Source of the DNA: Chionoecetes opilio
Lineage: Eukaryota; Arthropoda; Malacostraca; Decapoda; Majidae
Reading direction: 5' to 3'
Length of the DNA stretch: 64,000 nt
Assembly: GCA_016584305.1 (NCBI GenBank)
Contig: JACEEZ010022620.1
Coordinates: forward strand, 39,828 to 103,827
Under the pieces are notes generated by a model that saw only the letters and a program-made list of their open reading frames with translations, searched no databases and was not told where the DNA came from. The translations under genes were made by a program, and so were the position numbers. Below, piece after piece: positions 47,610 through 59,049 of this stretch. Numbering within the stretch: position 1 is the stretch's first letter; the number at the start of each line of letters is the position of its first letter.

Positions 47610-47867
47610 ATATGAATATAATACCAGGGTATCATCGGTGTGTGTTGCATCTTTCTTCGTCATCATTTCATCAGAGACATGTTCAGACACATCATCATGA
47701 GTAATCTTCTCACACTTACTGCGTTGCACTACCAAAAACACATAAAAATCATCGTATCTTATTGTGTGCAGAGTGAGTTTACAATCACAATCATCACACT
47801 TGCCTATACATTTCAACAAGTTTTCAAGTTTTTTTTTCTTGAGGACTACTAACCTCACACTCTCATC
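47610..47867 (-). pseudogene. Unknown two-exon gene candidate, exon 2
   Basis: Acceptor aacaacagag at 47868, 258 bases in phase 0, and a consensus donor TAT|GTAAGT at 47609. It reads DESVRLVVLKKKKLENLLKC, IGKCDDCDCKLTLHTIRYDD and FYVFLVVQRSKCEKITHDDV. The CxxCxC group with a later KCEK may be a small zinc ribbon, a layout found near the N-terminus of some MULE-type transposase genes. I do not recognise the family. The phases of both exons agree, which supports splicing. Confidence 0.45.
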
Positions 47868-47924
47868 CTCTGTTGTTCTATCATGACGTAATAGTTATTT
47901 TCATATTTCTATTGGCCTCTTCAC

Positions 47925-48095
47925 AGCCTGTCCGATGACTTGGTTCAGCGTTGGGGTTGTACCAGCAGGTGTGGTGGTTGATGAACCTTCACCACTACTA
48001 CCACCACCACTGTTGTTCTTCAATAGCTCAAGTTTTTACCTGTTTAGAGCTCCTTATCGAGCCTTCAAAAGCTCTTTACGCTTACTGCGAGGCAT
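47925..48095 (-). pseudogene. Unknown two-exon gene candidate, exon 1
   Basis: ATG at 48095 gives MPRSKRKELLKAR, then an in-frame TAA, GALNR, another TAA, then KLELLKNNSGGGSSGEGSST and TTPAGTTPTLNQVIGQA, with donor GCT|GTGAAG. The 171-base exon keeps one frame across both stops and joins exon 2 in phase 0. It therefore looks like a gene with two nonsense changes, or one whose real start lies after the second TAA. A CCAAT motif lies upstream on the same strand near 48148-48153. Confidence 0.4.
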
Positions 48096-48789
48096 GATGA
48101 GTAAAATAAAGAGCTAGAAAGCACGGCAGAAGCCAAATCTAGTTTTGATTGGCTGTCCGCTCGTCTCACTATAAAAAAAAAAATCCGTTGTTGTGGTCGC
48201 TATTATGGCGGGGGGCGAGGCGAGGCAGGTGGAGGCAGGTCATGGAAGGTTGCTGTTAGAGGAAGTACAGACAACACAACAACAAACATATTCACGTAAT
48301 TAGAACATAAGAGTGATAAATATTTGTCTGCGATCACTAACTAGGATTATGAATGCTCGGTTTTTTGCTTTCTTAATCATCTATGTGTTGTGAAATGAGA
48401 CTGAAAGGCGTGTGAAGAGAGGACTGGAGCACTTTTCTGGAAACTTTTACTTCCTGCGAATAATTTTTTTCTCACTCATTATGCGTTAATTGGTTAATTT
48501 GTCAATTATTTTGCAATGAATGCACATACATGTAAATAAATAAAGTTGCATGTTGCGTATTAGAGTTACTATAAGTGTTATGTTTACCTGTCGCCCTCAG
48601 CCTGTGACGCGCGCTCCCCCACACCCACCCTGTGCACACCAACACAGAAACATTTAAGCTTAATTTTAAGCGACAAAAGTAAGTTAAATATCACTTTAAT
48701 TGAATTTAATTGAATTTTGATTTAAAAAAGAAACACTGACTATTTACAAATAAAAGGTGAAAAAAATTATATTCCTACAAATTAGGGGC

Positions 48790-48945
48790 TCAACAAAAAT
48801 AAAGAGAGGCTGATCCATGGACGGGGAGGTGGCGGGGTCCGAGGTCGGTAAAAGATAACTTTTATTACAGTGTGTGGGATTCGAACCCAAGTGTTTTGCA
48901 TAGAAACAGCAACACTTTACCACTGAGCTATGGAGCGCCCACTAA
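48790..48945 (-). mobile_element. tRNA-derived SINE or tRNA pseudogene
   Basis: On the minus strand GGCGCTCCATAGCTCAGTGG (A box) and a perfect T-arm TGGG-TTCGAAT-CCCA (B box) form a tRNA-like head at 48870-48943. The acceptor ends (GGGCGCT / ACACACTG) do not pair, so it is not a functional tRNA gene. A body of about 80 bases follows. Confidence 0.7.
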
Positions 48946-49375
48946 ATAATGAAAGGAAGATATATTTGAACATATAACCCGAAACTTCTATTCCTCCCTC
49001 GCACTAAACTATATGCTTCCTTCCTATTTGTGGAGACCATCTGGAGTGAATAATAACTAACATAATGGTTGTGAGGTAAACAAAACAATGATTAATAGTG
49101 TCATGTGAACAACAGTCGTGGCGGTGTGAGGGGCTGGCTTGGTGGTCAGTGGGTCGCACCCTACTCTGGGAACCTTAGCTTTACTGGTTAATGGTGGACA
49201 CATGCACTATACGTACGTATTTACTTGTTGTATATATAATTATGTTGTAGTATATATGAATATTTACTCACAAACACGTGAAAATGGAGATTGAACACTG
49301 GAGACACTAGTGCAATAAATATTACGAAGATTACGAAGCGGCAGGAGAGTTGAACTGCAAACCAGTGGAAGGAGA

Positions 49376-49396
49376 AAGTGTGTGTGTGTGTATGTA

Positions 49397-49457
<61 letters not shown>

Positions 49458-49572
49458 GTGTATGTGGTTTGTGTGTTTGTGTGGTGTGTTTTGAATTATA
49501 GTCGATTCTATTATTCTTTTCATTGCTATTATCATTATTATTATTATCTTTATTATTATTATTATTATTATT
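49376..49572. repeat. (GT)n and (ATT)n microsatellites
   Basis: GT run at 49379-49455 and ATT/ATC trinucleotides at 49531-49572. 48946-49375 is unique with no gene. Confidence 0.95.
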
Positions 49573-50130
49573 ATCCCTCTCACGCACCATGACGCGATTT
49601 GCGTCAAAACGGAACCGTCTACATCTGTGCTTTTGACGCGAATCGCGTCAAAAAACTTTTACAAATTCGCCAAAAATAAGTATTTATCATAATCGCGTCA
49701 AAATTTTCTGCGTCAAAGATCCAAGCTAGACCTATAAAATAAACTAATTGTCAACTCTCTCGTGCCGAGGAATTTTAAATGATAAGGGCCCGTGTCCCAG
49801 TTTACTCTCAGCAGGCAGCCTGTGAGCGCGGACTGTTGTCCCTTTAAATCGTGTCTCGAGCGGGTAAGCCTGGATTACAGTTGTCAGACGAAATTGGTGA
49901 ATTTTATACTTTCTTCCGATGTAAAGTGATCGTGCCGTGATACAATATTTTGTTTTATATTCGCAGGGACCAGTGACTGTTACTATTAGAAAATATGGCT
50001 AAGAAAATATCAAGTGAAGAGATTTTGAGACTCATTTGTAAAGAGGATGATGATGATTCTCATGAAAGTGAAGGTGATGATGGAAAAAGTGATAAAAACT
50101 CCAGCAGATAGTGTCACTAGCGGGGAAAAA
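49573..50130 (+). mobile_element. piggyBac-like 5' end with transposase start
   Basis: The left end ttat-CCCTCTCACGCACC resembles a piggyBac terminus (TTAA-CCC). It is followed by three palindromic subterminal motifs of the type GACGCGAATCGCGTCAAA (near 49590, 49637 and 49692). ATG at 49995 gives MAKKISSEEILRLICKEDDD, then DSHESEGDDGKSDKNSS, an acidic N-terminus as in piggyBac transposases, before a stop or frameshift at about 50109. A possible 5' UTR intron (gcgGGTAAG..tattcgcag, 49860-49967) precedes it. The catalytic DDD domain is absent, so this is a remnant. Confidence 0.5.
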
Positions 50131-50299
50131 GTGGCTCCAGTGATGACATCCTTACACACCCCCGCCAGCCTCCCCTGTCGGCTTACCAACGCATCACCAC
50201 CGCATTCAGTTTTCCTCCATTTTCTCAAGACCTACCGGCCATATGAAAATTATAATGGTAGCGTTGGAATCCACATAAACATCCGCTTTTATTGGCATA

Positions 50300-50415
50300 C
50301 TAGCCGCAAAGCCGCCCTCCGGGCGGACTTTTTGGCTAGCTCCTGCGGAGGGCTATTGGTGGTGGGCCTTCGGCCACCACCGCCCTGTGTTTGGTGGGCC
50401 TTCGGCCCCCACCCA
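50300..50415. other. Three strong hairpins in a row
   Basis: AAAGCCGCCC-tcc-GGGCGGACTTT (50308-50332) is followed by GGTGGTGGGCC-ttcg-GCCACCACC (50356-50379) and GGTGGGCC-ttcg-GCCCCCACC (50393-50413). The last two close UUCG tetraloops with C-G pairs, which are unusually stable in RNA. Confidence 0.7.
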
Positions 50416-50483
50416 AACACGGACTCTCCATATAGCCCCTTCTAACTTTCCTGAAATCATGGATGTAGAAATGTATGTATTAC

Positions 50484-50940
50484 CCCCACCCATTCACTCA
50501 CCCATTACCCATCACCCCCCACCCATTCACTCACCCATTACCCATCACCCCCCACCCATTCACTCACCCATTACCCATCACCACACACCATTCACTCACC
50601 CATTACCCATCACCCCCCACCTATTCCCTCACCCATCACCCATCACCCCCAACCCATCACCCCCCACCCATTCACTCACCCATCACCCCACACCCATTAC
50701 CCATCACCCCACCCATTCACTCACCCATTACCCATCACCCTACATCAAGGTTTCCTCAATTCTCGCAACCCCACTTTTTTTTTCACAATTATCGCTAATA
50801 GGCTGCTAAAAAAAAAAAAAAAAGTGATCGGATCATCTCATAATTGGGCTTAAAACCTTCCCCTGGTCAACCCGGTTCCAAAAATGTGCCATATGAGGTG
50901 ATTGCGCCACGGGGGGCGGAACCTATACCAGACACACACA

Positions 50941-50982
<42 letters not shown>

Positions 50983-51342
50983 GACAGACAGACAGACACA
51001 CTTTCGCTTATATTTACCATTACCCATCACCCCCCACCTATTCCCTCACCATCACCCATCACCCCCAACCCATCACCCCCCACCCATTCACTCACCCATC
51101 ACCCCACACCCATTACCCATCACCCCACCCATTCACTCACCCATTACCATCACCCTACATCAAGGTTTCCTCAATTCTCGCAACCCACTTTTTTTTCACA
51201 ATTATCGCTAATAGGCTGCTAAAAAAAAAAAAAAAGTGATTGGATCATCTCATAATTGGGCTTAAAACCTTCCCCTGGTCAACCCGGTTCCAAAAATGTG
51301 CCATATGAGGTGATTGCGCCACGGGGGGCGGAACCTATACCA

Positions 51343-51392
<50 letters not shown>

Positions 51393-51910
51393 GACAGACA
51401 GACAGACAGACACACTTTCGCTTATATTTACCATTACCCATCACCCCCACCTATTCCCTCACCCATCACCCATCACCCCCAACCCATCACCCCCCACCCA
51501 TTCACTCACCCATCACCCCACACCCATTACCCATCACCCCACCCATTCACTCACCCATTACCCATCCCCTACATCAAGGTTTCCTCAATTCTCGCAACCC
51601 ACTTTTTTTTTCACAATTATCGCTAATAGGCTGCTTTAAAAAAAAAAAAAAGTGATCGGATCATCTCGTAATTGGGCTTAAAACCTTCCCCTGGTCAACC
51701 CGGTTCCAAAAATGTGCCATATGAGTTGATTGCGCCACGGGGGGCGGAACCTATACCAGACACACACACACACACACACACACAAAACACACAGACAGAC
51801 AGACAGACAGACACACTTTCGCTTATATTTACCATTACCCATCACCCCCCACCTATTCCCTCACCCATCACCCATCACCCCCAACCCATCACCCCCCACC
51901 TTGGGGGGTG
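50484..51910. repeat. ~415-bp macrosatellite with inner CA/CAGA/CACCC arrays
   Basis: Units begin gtgatcggatcatctcataa at 50823, 51235 and 51651 (about 412 and 416 bases apart). Each contains cttcccctggtcaacccggt, tgccatatgag(g/t)tgattgcg, a (CA)n-(CAGA)n block, and a minisatellite of (cattacccatcaccccccacc)-type units. A partial unit without the CA block starts at 50484. The third unit breaks off at about 51905. A 45-base piece of the unit recurs at 51935-51978. Confidence 0.9.
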
Positions 51911-51978
51911 ATGTAAATGAAATTAAATGAAATTGAAAAAATGTGCCATATGAGGTGATTGCGCCACGGGGGGCGGAA

Positions 51979-52676
51979 TGTAACGCTTGTTTTGTGTGGT
52001 GAATCTCGGCGCTTGCCGCCAAGATGTAACCCCTTGTATCACTGTAGCGTCACAACGTTTATGTATTATTTCAGTAGACGTAACCTTAGTTCAGGAACAG
52101 TTAAAGTTGTAATAAAGTCTTTCAGGTTATTATTTCTTATTCTTCTAATACACATATATATTCCGGCCTTTGTTATGGCTCGGATAGCGTAAGGCTTGCG
52201 ACACAATGAACAAGACACACGAAACTTAGACAGAGATTGTTAGTGGGAACGAAGGACCAGGCACGTCCGAGGTGTGTCGTAGCGGAGGTGATTCTGATGT
52301 CCACGGCGAAAGGGATGGCCGTAGAGGAGATGACCGTTGACGATGATAGAGGTCAGAGTCGCTGGAGAACAGGTCAACAGAGGCCAAAGTCCTGTCAACG
52401 TGTATTCCCTGAGGTAGGTCCCTTAGGTAGGGGACGCCGACAAGACAGGACTTGTAGGAGCAGTCAAATCCCACAGGCAACTCCCTGAGCTCGTACAGGT
52501 CCCTGAGGTACGGTCCCTGAGGTAGATAGCTCGCTTGTCCGTCAGTTGCCTCCACTACTACCTCCAATGGAATGTGTCCGACATCGTTTTAATATGGAAT
52601 TATTAATATACATCTTAAGTATAAGTAATTGTTTGTTATCTACGACCCAAGCCAATAATGGTTACATCAACCTATA

Positions 52677-52678
<2 letters not shown>
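51979..52678. other. No gene supported
   Basis: Unique sequence with a short inner repetition of ccctgaggta(g/c)g.ccct motifs near 52410-52525. A TGTAACG start at 51979 could be an LTR edge, but no matching end was found. Confidence 0.35.
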
Positions 52679-52751
<73 letters not shown>

Positions 52752-52752
52752 C
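52679..52752. repeat. (CA)n-(CAGA)n microsatellite
   Basis: Same composite as in the macrosatellite units, preceded by cctataccacac, so it is probably a detached piece of that unit. Confidence 0.93.
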
Positions 52753-54188
52753 ACTTTCGCTTATATTATTGGCATATAAACGATAAAAAAGTCGACGCAG
52801 GAAGTTTCGAGCTCGAAATGGTGAACGTAAGTATTTCTTATTTCTCTTTACTCAATGTTTTTTTCGGAGTCGGTAAACTCCGCTTTTTATTTGCATTTCT
52901 TGTTATTGTTTTCTTTCATAAGGCAGAATAATCTCTTGCAAAATCAACGATATATAATAATGCCAGGAAAAAAGAATACTCGTGGGTGATATTGATAACA
53001 TAAAAAAAAAATCACCGCACAGTCAGGCCATTCCGCGGGGCCCCTTAGGGAGCCCCAGACGGATGTCGCAGTGGAAAGAGAAACTTATTAAACTTTTGGT
53101 GCGTCAGAGGGTTATTATTGAAAATAATAACAGTATTATTAATTTTATCAATATTAAATTATCATCATCATTATTATTATCACTATTACTGTCGGTACGT
53201 AGATGATGTAGGGAATAATCGCTGAGAAATGTGTCATATATCATCCTTGTTCAGCTTTGCCCAAAGGCTGCTTCACGGGAATACAACATTTATCAACATT
53301 AATTCCTCAGTCCGTGTGTCCTTCACCACCTATCACCACCTGTCACAACGTCCTCATAGCATTGTTGTTACTACTACTTTTATAATTAGTATTGTCATTA
53401 TATATATATTTTGTACTATTATTATCATTAGTCTTATTATGACTATTTTTTCAACATTATAGTCATTGGCATTATTGTTATTATAATTATTGCTATTGTT
53501 ATTCGTATAATAATTATTGCTTTACCATCGTAAATATCTTTATTATCATTAATAAATATCGCCATATCCGCCATTAAGCTCTGACTCACATTTAAGATTT
53601 CTTGGAGCTCCAGAGATTATTTGCGATAGATAATGTCAGAGCAGTCCTAAGGATATGATAAGTGAATAAATAATCAAATGTCAAAATAAGAAAAAGGTAA
53701 ATATGTACATGAATAAATACACTTTTGTCAAACAAGAAACAATATTCGTTTGAATCCGTTGATAATTCTCTTCTCTTATAATATCAATTATTATGTATCA
53801 ATTTAATTGCAATTACAATTGCTAATTTACAATTGTGTGCAATTTAATATCTCGTAACTTAATAACTGTTGGCCACAAATCCGATTGAACTCAGAAATGT
53901 TGAAGTTTTTCCATAAAGCGGGCTTTTTGTAACTTTTTTTTTGCCCTTGGCCAGTCCTTTGTGAAAAATAAGTGTGATCCAGTCGGCCGTTATTAATTAC
54001 CGGTGTTTTCAAGCGTTGTTTCGTAGGTTTGTTTCAAGGCATTGCGGAGACCTCACTAGGAAGGGAAATGGATCCCGTTGTTCGTTGTTCGTTGTTCGTT
54101 GGTGTGGGGCGGAAACGCTCTCTGGAAATTTTAGTGTTTTGGTGTTGATATTTCTGTACGTGTATTTGCCTGCCCGTATCTACCGAAT
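52753..54188. other. No gene seen; AT-rich
   Basis: ATT/ATC-rich sequence (53130-53560) and unique DNA. A short gttgttc repeat lies near 54078-54100. The open frame at 53974-54231 lacks recognisable motifs. Confidence 0.4.
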
Positions 54189-54487
54189 GCTCCTCTTCCT
54201 ACTCCTCCTCCACCTAATACTACTAAACTAATATACTTGATAAATTAAATACTTAGCATCAGCTGACCAACTTGATTACTTCGTCTCTACTTATTTGTTT
54301 TCTCTTAAAGAATAGGAGTATGTTTTGATATTGCCCCGCGAGATATATTAGTAACATCCCAGGATTGATTAGGGTTAGTGGTAGTTTCAGTTAGCTTACT
54401 TCATTCCTATTATTCTTCATAAAGGAACTTCCATGTTTCTATCCTTTTTAGGGACTAGGTATACTTTTCCAACTGTTCTCTTACATG
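54189..54487 (+). repeat. Dispersed ~290-bp repeat, copy 2
   Basis: Partner of 46481-46766. Confidence 0.8.
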
Positions 54488-54544
54488 CATAACGTACCGC
54501 AAACGTGATTTATGGATCTCTGAGTTAGATGTGTGTATTGTATC

Positions 54545-54715
54545 ACCCAGCTATTAGACTCTGTTAATGTTTTTTCTGTGGTGCATCGTAGTGACCTCTC
54601 TTCTGACCACGCCCCGATAACCATGAGAGTCACTAGCACAGGGGTTAACCTTGGTAACCGACTTGCTAGATGCAGATTTTAGGGACCACTTTGAGGAAGT
54701 ACTGAACCCTCCACG
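54545..54715 (+). pseudogene. Non-LTR endonuclease fragment
   Basis: The frame QLLDSVNVFSVVHRSDLSSD continues HAPITMRVTS. SSDHAPI matches the conserved SDH-(L/P)-(V/I/L) end of APE-type endonucleases in non-LTR retrotransposons. A frameshift then leads to DADFRDHFEEVLN. It is isolated, about 55 codons. Confidence 0.5.
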
Positions 54716-54734
54716 AGCTACTTATTATGAAGAA

Positions 54735-54835
54735 CCTATTTTTTGCTGGATATTCTTTTGCTGGATATTATTTTGCTGGGGTTTTTTTTATGGATATATT
54801 TTTGCTGTATATTTTTTTTATGGATAGTTTTTTAA
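54735..54835. repeat. ttgctggatatttt minisatellite, left part
   Basis: Degenerate ~16-base units of ttttgctggatat(t). The array resumes at 56401 after the CR1 insertion. Confidence 0.85.
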
Positions 54836-56400
54836 TAAGAATATAAGAACATAAGAAATATAAGAAAATAAGGAAGCTACAAGAGGCCACGAGACCTACA
54901 CATGGTAGTTCCTGTCACCTAACACTACCTACATCCACCTTTCATCCCCATCCATGAACCTATCCAGCCCCTCTTTAAAGCTCCCTAATGACTCCGCACT
55001 AACTACCTGTCTACTGAGTCCATTCCATTCATTCACCACCCTATTTGTGAACCAGTTTTTCCCTATTTCCTTTCTAAATCTACGCCCTTCCAGCTTGAAT
55101 CCATTACTTCTTGTTCTACCCTGGTTAAAAGCCGTATGAACTTTTCCTACCTCTCCTTTATTAAATCCCTTTATCCACTTAAAAACTTCTATCATATCGC
55201 CCCTTACTCTGCGTCTCTCGAGTGAGTGTAACTTTAATAACTTCAATCTCCTCTCATAACTAAAGTTACGCATCCCTTGTATAATTTTAGTCATCCTTCT
55301 CTGCACTGTTTCTAACAAGGCTATATCCATCCTGTAATATGGAGACCAAAACTGAACCGTATAGTCTAGGTGAGGCCTGACTAAAGCCAGATAAAGCTTT
55401 AGAATAACTTCCGCACTTCTACTTTTAACACTTCTGGTCATGAATCCTAACACTATTAGCTCTATTTCTAGACTCAATACATTGTTTCCTAAGTCGGAGG
55501 TCTGGGCTCACCCTCACTCCAAGATCTTTTTCACCTTCTGATCTTTTCAGCGATACATTGCGTATGGTGTATCTATTACCAGGGTTTTTTCTAACATTCA
55601 TAACGCTGCACTTATCAATATTAAATTCCATCTGCCATCTGACTGCCCACTCATTAAGTTTATCTAAGTCTCCCTGTAATATGTTTACATCAGATTGTGA
55701 TCCAATAATCCTACCTACCTTAGTATCATCAGCAAACTTGCTGATATCACTGCTAATCCCACTATCCAAGTCGTTGATGTAAATAAAAAATAGTAATGGA
55801 CCCAAAACAGACCCTTGTGGAACTCCACTTGTCACCTGCCCCCATTCAGATTTAGAACCATTAATTGTAACCCTTTGTTGCCTATTACTTAGCCAAGCTC
55901 TGATCCAACGAAGAACCTTCCCATCTATTCCATGAGCCTTAACCTTATTTAAGAGTCTCTCGTGTGGTACCTTGTCAAATGCCTTACTAAAGCCTAAGTA
56001 TAATATATCATAATCCTTATCATTATCTGCCGTCTCATAAACTTTTCTATAAGAACTCAATAAATTGTGTGAGACATGACCTACCCTTGGTGAATCCATG
56101 TTGTGAATTATTGATCAAACTATGTTTATCTAAGTGCTCTCTAATGTTTGTTGCAATAATAGATTCCAATAATTTACCTACCACTGACGTTAGACTTACG
56201 GGTCGATAATTTGACTTAGTCCTCTGTCTCCCTTCTTAAATATGGGAACAACATTTCCTTTCCTCCACAATAATGGCACATCGCCTATCGCAACCGATTT
56301 CCTAAAAATGTGCACTAACGTCTCACTAACAACCTCCTTGCATTCCTTTAATACCCTGGGATACACTTCATCTGGTCCTTGCGATTTAAAATTCTTCATT
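54836..56400 (-). mobile_element. 5'-truncated CR1 LINE
   Basis: The minus strand runs from 56400 (KSQGPDEVYPRVLKECKEVV, the RT palm start) to the CR1 3' end with TTATGTTC repeats at 54838-54855. The 5' part of ORF2 and all of ORF1 are missing, as is usual for LINE 5' truncation. It lies inside a minisatellite, and ttatggata occurs at both borders as a possible target duplication. Confidence 0.92.
54929..56399 (-). pseudogene. CR1 reverse transcriptase, frameshifted
   Basis: Three frames make up the C-terminal part of ORF2. 56196-56399 covers the RT start with PDEVYPRVLKE and VVPIFKKGD. 55425-56099 holds YLGFSKAFDKVPHERLLNKV, GVPQGSVLGPLLFFIYINDL and the catalytic FADDTKVGRI (55720-55737). 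54929-55477 holds the thumb and C-terminal region (LVRPHLDYTVQFWSPYY, FNKGEVGKVHTAFNQGRTRS). Frameshifts near 56100-56200 and 55430-55470 break it. The catalytic FADD is intact. RT copies element RNA at the target site. Confidence 0.88.
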
Positions 56401-56565
56401 TTACCTTATGGATATTTTTTGCTGAATATTTTTTACTGGATATTTTTTTGCGGAAAATTTTGTTGCTGGATATTTTTTTGCTAGATATTTTTTGCTGGAT
56501 AATTTTTTGCTGGATATTTTTTGGGGGATATTTTTTGCCGGATATATTTTGCTCCGTGTATATAC
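56401..56565. repeat. ttgctggatatttt minisatellite, right part
   Basis: About ten degenerate units, continuing the array at 54735-54835. Confidence 0.85.
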
Positions 56566-56738
56566 TTATGACCGCATTGCCATAAGGTCGAGTTTTCCAG
56601 AACGTGACCTCCTTTTTCGGTTCAAAATTTATGTCTGGAAATAATTCAGAAATTATTGAAATGTCTGGGATTTCAACTTCCAAAATATGCTTCAAATAAA
56701 ATGTCAAAAATACACACATACGACAAAATTGTCATGTT

Positions 56739-56766
56739 GTGTGTGTGTGTGTGTGTGTATGTATGT

Positions 56767-56851
<85 letters not shown>

Positions 56852-56889
56852 CGAGAGAAAGAAACACAGAGAGAGAGAGAGGGAGAGAT
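56739..56889. repeat. (GT)n and (GA)n microsatellites
   Basis: GT run 56739-56760, then GA 56766-56848 with a degenerate tail. Confidence 0.95.
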
Positions 56890-57162
56890 AAAAAGTCGTG
56901 TATTCTATATAAAAGAACTTGTTTATCAATATAAAAATAATCTTTATCTAATACCGAACATTGCACAGCGATAGGCCTCCCGCTCTGTTAAACACCAGGC
57001 GAGGCACGTCTTGGAGGTTCTGAACTGTGGAAAATGCCATTGCCTATGAGCAGTCCAACGACAAAGGGAGAAAATAATTGCCTTTTCATAATATAATACT
57101 GTATTGTTAAATATATTTCAGCGCTTTAAATCAAAAAGTATTATGTGATCTAACACTTGGGG

Positions 57163-57290
<128 letters not shown>

Positions 57291-57460
57291 AGATTTTCAT
57301 CCTATCTAGACACTTTGCAAGTACCAACTACAAGGTTATTGACTATACAAAGCGCCGCCTCGTCAGCACGAACTAGGCGGACTCGAACCGCTGACCGAAT
57401 GCACAGGGACGCTGCACATTGCGAACTCACGTCTCTACCAACCTTGCCACCCTGACGGGC
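57291..57460 (-). mobile_element. tRNA-derived SINE, copy 2, inside (GA)n
   Basis: Second copy of the 13100-13272 SINE, with the same body (tatctagacactttgc..aagcgcc) and a minus-strand tRNA-like head ending at cctgacgggc. GA repeats lie on both sides (57163-57290 and 57465-57488). Confidence 0.8.
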
Positions 57461-57675
57461 GAGGAAGAGAGAGAGAGAGAGAGAGAGACGGACATTTGAC
57501 CCTCAGCCTGTAACATTATATATTTAGTTTATCCTATAAGGCATAGCTTTCGGATAGATGTCCCCGGGACGGGGGAATCTTTAGCTTCTGCCATCCATTG
57601 CCTTCACCAACCTCTTTGTATGTGTAGCCCCATGTATACCATGATGTCAGTTGTTTAAATAAATAAAATAAAAAA

Positions 57676-58135
57676 AAGAGAGAGAGAGAGAGAAGGAGAG
57701 AGAGAAAAGAGAGAGAGAGGAGAGAGAGAGAAGAGAGAGAGGAGAGGGGAAGAGAGAGAGGAGAGAGGAGAGAGGGGAGAGAGAGAGAGAGAGGGGAAAG
57801 AGAGAGAGAGAGAGAGAAGAGAGAGAGAGGGGAGAGAGAGAGAGAGAGAGAGAGAGAGGGGAGAAGAGAGAGAGAGGGGAGAGAGGAGAGAGAGAGGAGA
57901 GAGAGAAAAGAGAGAGAAAAGGAGAGAGAGAGAGAGAGAGAGGAGAAGAGAGAGAGAGAGGAGAGAGAGGGAGAAGAGATGAGAGAGAGAGAGGAGGGAG
58001 AGGAGGATGTCATATCAACGAACATAATCGAGTCTGACATATTTTTTGGACATTTTTCACATTCAGAGCAATTCCCAAAAGAGGAGGAAGGAGAGGAAGA
58101 GGGGGAGGAGGAGGAGGAGGAGGAGGAGGAGGGAG
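57676..58135. repeat. (GA)n array and (GAG)n array
   Basis: GA/GGA/GAA repeats at 57676-57998 and a GAG run at 58081-58135. The sequence between is unique. Confidence 0.95.
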
Positions 58136-58463
58136 GATTACAAAGGATTACAAAGGATTACAAAGGAAACACAAACAGCAACAGACCGATAGGTCCTTAC
58201 AAGGCTGTTTGCTTTAACTACACTACACTAACTAGATGATAAGAGAGAAAGGATAGGAAAGTAGAAGGCTCCTCCCCACCCACCCATCCCTCCACCGAAG
58301 CTGGCCGGAAATGAAGTGATACCATGCAGTATAGAAAAACTGCATGGAAATTTGTAGGAAAGTTGAAAGCTGTAATCTATGGCTAACTACTACTAGTTTG
58401 TGGGTAGGTTTAGTGCTTGATAGATTGGTCATGTTATGCGTGTTTTGTAATGGTGTGAACACA

Positions 58464-59040
58464 GTGTGGAGGTTCAAGGGTGGTGCGGCAGCCTTGCCTG
58501 GCGCTTTTTTGGGAGGCAGCAGTCAATCAGGCCCCAGCTCCGTTAAATCCACTGCGGATTGTGTACTTTCCATGTAGGACGCCTTTACACTTCAATGCCT
58601 CCTGCAGCAGTGGACCCCTGGTCCCTTTAAATCCCGATGGTGGTCACTAACTGACAGGACCCTTACTGGTCCACAACCCGCCACAGGTCGAGAGTAGTAA
58701 TGGTAACCGTTAACTGGGGGCTATCTGTGTGTGTTTATGAGGTCAAATGTAGTGTTGGTGTAGGCCCCCAGTGTGGAAGTTCAAGGGTGGTGCGGCAGCC
58801 TTTGCCTGGCGCTTTTTTGGGGAGGCAGCAGTCAATCGGGCCCCAGCTCCGTTCAATCCACTGCGGTTGTGCACTTTCCAAGTAGGACGCCGTGCCCCTT
58901 CAATGCCCCCTGCAGCAGTGACCCCGGGTTATAAATCCCGATGGTGGTCACTACTGACAGGGCCCTTACTGAACCACAGCCCGTCACAGGTCAAAAGTTG
59001 TAGTAGTGACCGTTTACTCGGGGCTGTCTGAGACGTGTGG
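58464..59040. repeat. 307-bp tandem dimer beside CR1 3' end
   Basis: Two units start gtgtgga(g/a)gttcaagggtgg at 58464 and 58771. They share gcctggcgcttttttgg, cagcagtcaatc(a/g)ggcccc and gatggtggtcacta. They lie immediately 3' of the minus-strand CR1 and may be its 3' UTR or an older local repeat. Confidence 0.85.
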
Positions 59041-59049
59041 GAGGGGTTG

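Noticed and set aside
48870..48943. Functional tRNA gene
   Set aside because: A and B boxes and T-arm are good, but the acceptor ends do not pair; called SINE or pseudogene.
53974..54231. 85-residue frame with hydrophobic end
   Set aside because: No family resemblance, no splice context, and it ends in a dispersed repeat.
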